41,304 bases of DNA from an uncultured Granulosicoccaceae bacterium (GTDB taxonomy: Bacteria > Pseudomonadota > Gammaproteobacteria > Granulosicoccales > Granulosicoccaceae), in the NCBI GenBank assembly GCA_937923565.1, contig CALDTX010000171.1:1-41304 (forward strand), written 5' to 3'. Every line of letters begins with the position of its first letter. Position 1 is the first letter of the stretch. The translations under genes and the position numbers were made by a program. Below are positions 40,625-41,304 of this stretch, piece by piece. Below the pieces are notes generated by a model. That model was not told the DNA's origin. It saw only the letters and a program-made list of their open reading frames with translations, and did no database searches.

Positions 40625-41304
40625 TTAGCAGCGAATTTGTTGCGCTGAAAAACTCTCGGCCGGGGTCGCGATGCTTAACGACCCTACGGGTGCTCGCACA
40701 TCACTCACACCGTATTCCAATGCCAATCGGAACCCAAACTTATCCAGAAACTGGTCGAACACGTTCGTGCCTGCACTACCAATAGCAAACAGTTCGCCAT
40801 TTTCGGCTTCTTCCAGAACAATTGCCGCTAAAGGAGCTGGCGCCGGCCCGGACAACACCTCGCCCCCTTTTGCGGGATCATAAACACTGCGCTCCGAACA
40901 ACAGCTGATAAGCTGATCACGTTCGGTAGCCTTGCCATCTTTCGAATAAAAGCTTATTGGCTCTTGCCTGAAATTTATATGGCTAATCGGTTTGGCCGGA
41001 TGCGACATCTTATGGCTGCAAATGGCTGAAAACGCGACCACTGAACTATCGGCACCAACACCACCTTGCCATTGCGTTGTTGGTTCTGCGATTTTTTTTA
41101 ATCGCACTAAAAAACACGGCGTTGTGACATACGGGTAACTGAATATACAACTACTGCCGGCTTGCATGCTGGCCACTGTTACCGGTGTATCGTTCTCATA
41201 CATCAGTTGAGTACGCGGATACAACGTTTGCTCATTGGCCATTAACGAGTGCGAACTGGCACCGGCTAGCATTGCCGTACATAAACGATTGAATTCACGT
41301 CGCT
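40625..41304 (-). CDS. Probable Tat-exported Rieske-like protein, start beyond the right edge
   Basis: The frame stays open to the window edge. The track's first Met (41272) is internal: upstream in-frame residues read RREFNRLCTAMLAGASSHSLMA, a good twin-arginine signal (RRxF plus a short hydrophobic stretch). About 215 residues follow. The C-terminal half resembles a Rieske domain: AICSHKMSHP supplies Cys-x-His, and SCCSERSVYDPAKGGEVLSGPAPAPL supplies the second loop with the usual Pro loop after it. The second pair appears to be Cys-x-x-Glu, not Cys-x-x-His. Function is electron transfer in the periplasm if a cluster is bound. The neighbour genes give no clear partner. Confidence 0.75.
   Translation of the reverse strand, partial: RREFNRLCTAMLAGASSHSLMANEQTLYPRTQLMYENDTPVTVASMQAGSSCIFSYPYVTTPCFLVRLKKIAEPTTQWQGGVGADSSVVAFSAICSHKMSHPAKPISHINFRQEPISFYSKDGKATERDQLISCCSERSVYDPAKGGEVLSGPAPAPLAAIVLEEAENGELFAIGSAGTNVFDQFLDKFGFRLALEYGVSDVRAPVGSLSIATPAESFSAQQIRC

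Overview
The window looks like chromosome from a free-living, probably marine gammaproteobacterium. The evidence is Pseudomonas/Vibrio-type flagellar regulators (FleQ, FleN, FliA, FlgM), sulfonate (taurine-type) catabolism, an HAE-1-like RND pump, lipoproteins with proteobacterial lipoboxes, secreted kelch/calcium-repeat proteins with a C-terminal sorting tail, and a gammaproteobacterial tRNA-Glu. I cannot name the genus. I see no transposase, integrase, phage gene, rRNA or CRISPR array.

Left part (1-9.6 kb, all minus strand): an exported tandem-repeat protein runs off the left edge and is absent from the ORF track. Next comes a secreted kelch plus thrombospondin-type-3-repeat protein, then a sulfoacetaldehyde-using block: a MocR/TauR-like regulator, alanine dehydrogenase (ald), sulfoacetaldehyde acetyltransferase (xsc) and a 3-hydroxyisobutyrate-dehydrogenase-family reductase, ended by a clear intrinsic terminator. 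An OmpA-like membrane protein and a coiled-coil membrane protein overlap or abut the regulator, so they may be co-transcribed with it.

Middle part (9.9-19.1 kb): an Ig/cadherin-like lipoprotein, a HisN-type phosphatase, a small lipoprotein overlapping a glycerophosphodiester phosphodiesterase, a lipoprotein alpha/beta hydrolase, a two-gene RND efflux system and a TMEM220-family membrane protein.

Ebo region (19.2-26.6 kb): a complete eboD-eboA-eboB-[idi]-eboF(opposite strand)-eboE-eboC cluster. Its distinctive features are an isopentenyl-diphosphate isomerase gene embedded between eboB and eboF, and eboF lying antisense in the middle with its 3' end overlapping idi. As far as I recall, ebo/edb clusters have been linked to scytonemin precursor export in cyanobacteria and nematode repellence in Pseudomonas, but their product is unknown. 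This is the strongest candidate for an incompletely described system: the parts suggest a cyclitol-like core plus a prenyl group.

Right part (26.6-41.3 kb): a c-type cytochrome with a secreted PQQ-type sugar dehydrogenase; an (R)-amine-transaminase-like class IV aminotransferase followed by a MAPEG protein; tRNA-Glu(UUC); a flagellar regulatory island (degenerate GGDEF protein, GYF-like membrane protein, fliA, fleN, fleQ, divergent flgM) with no flagellar structural genes; a small heat-shock protein with a near-consensus sigma-32 promoter and a candidate ROSE-like RNA thermometer; a trimethylamine-dehydrogenase-family flavoprotein with an altered substrate pocket; a class IIA HAD protein; and, cut by the right edge, a probable Tat-exported Rieske-like protein with an atypical cluster-ligand motif.
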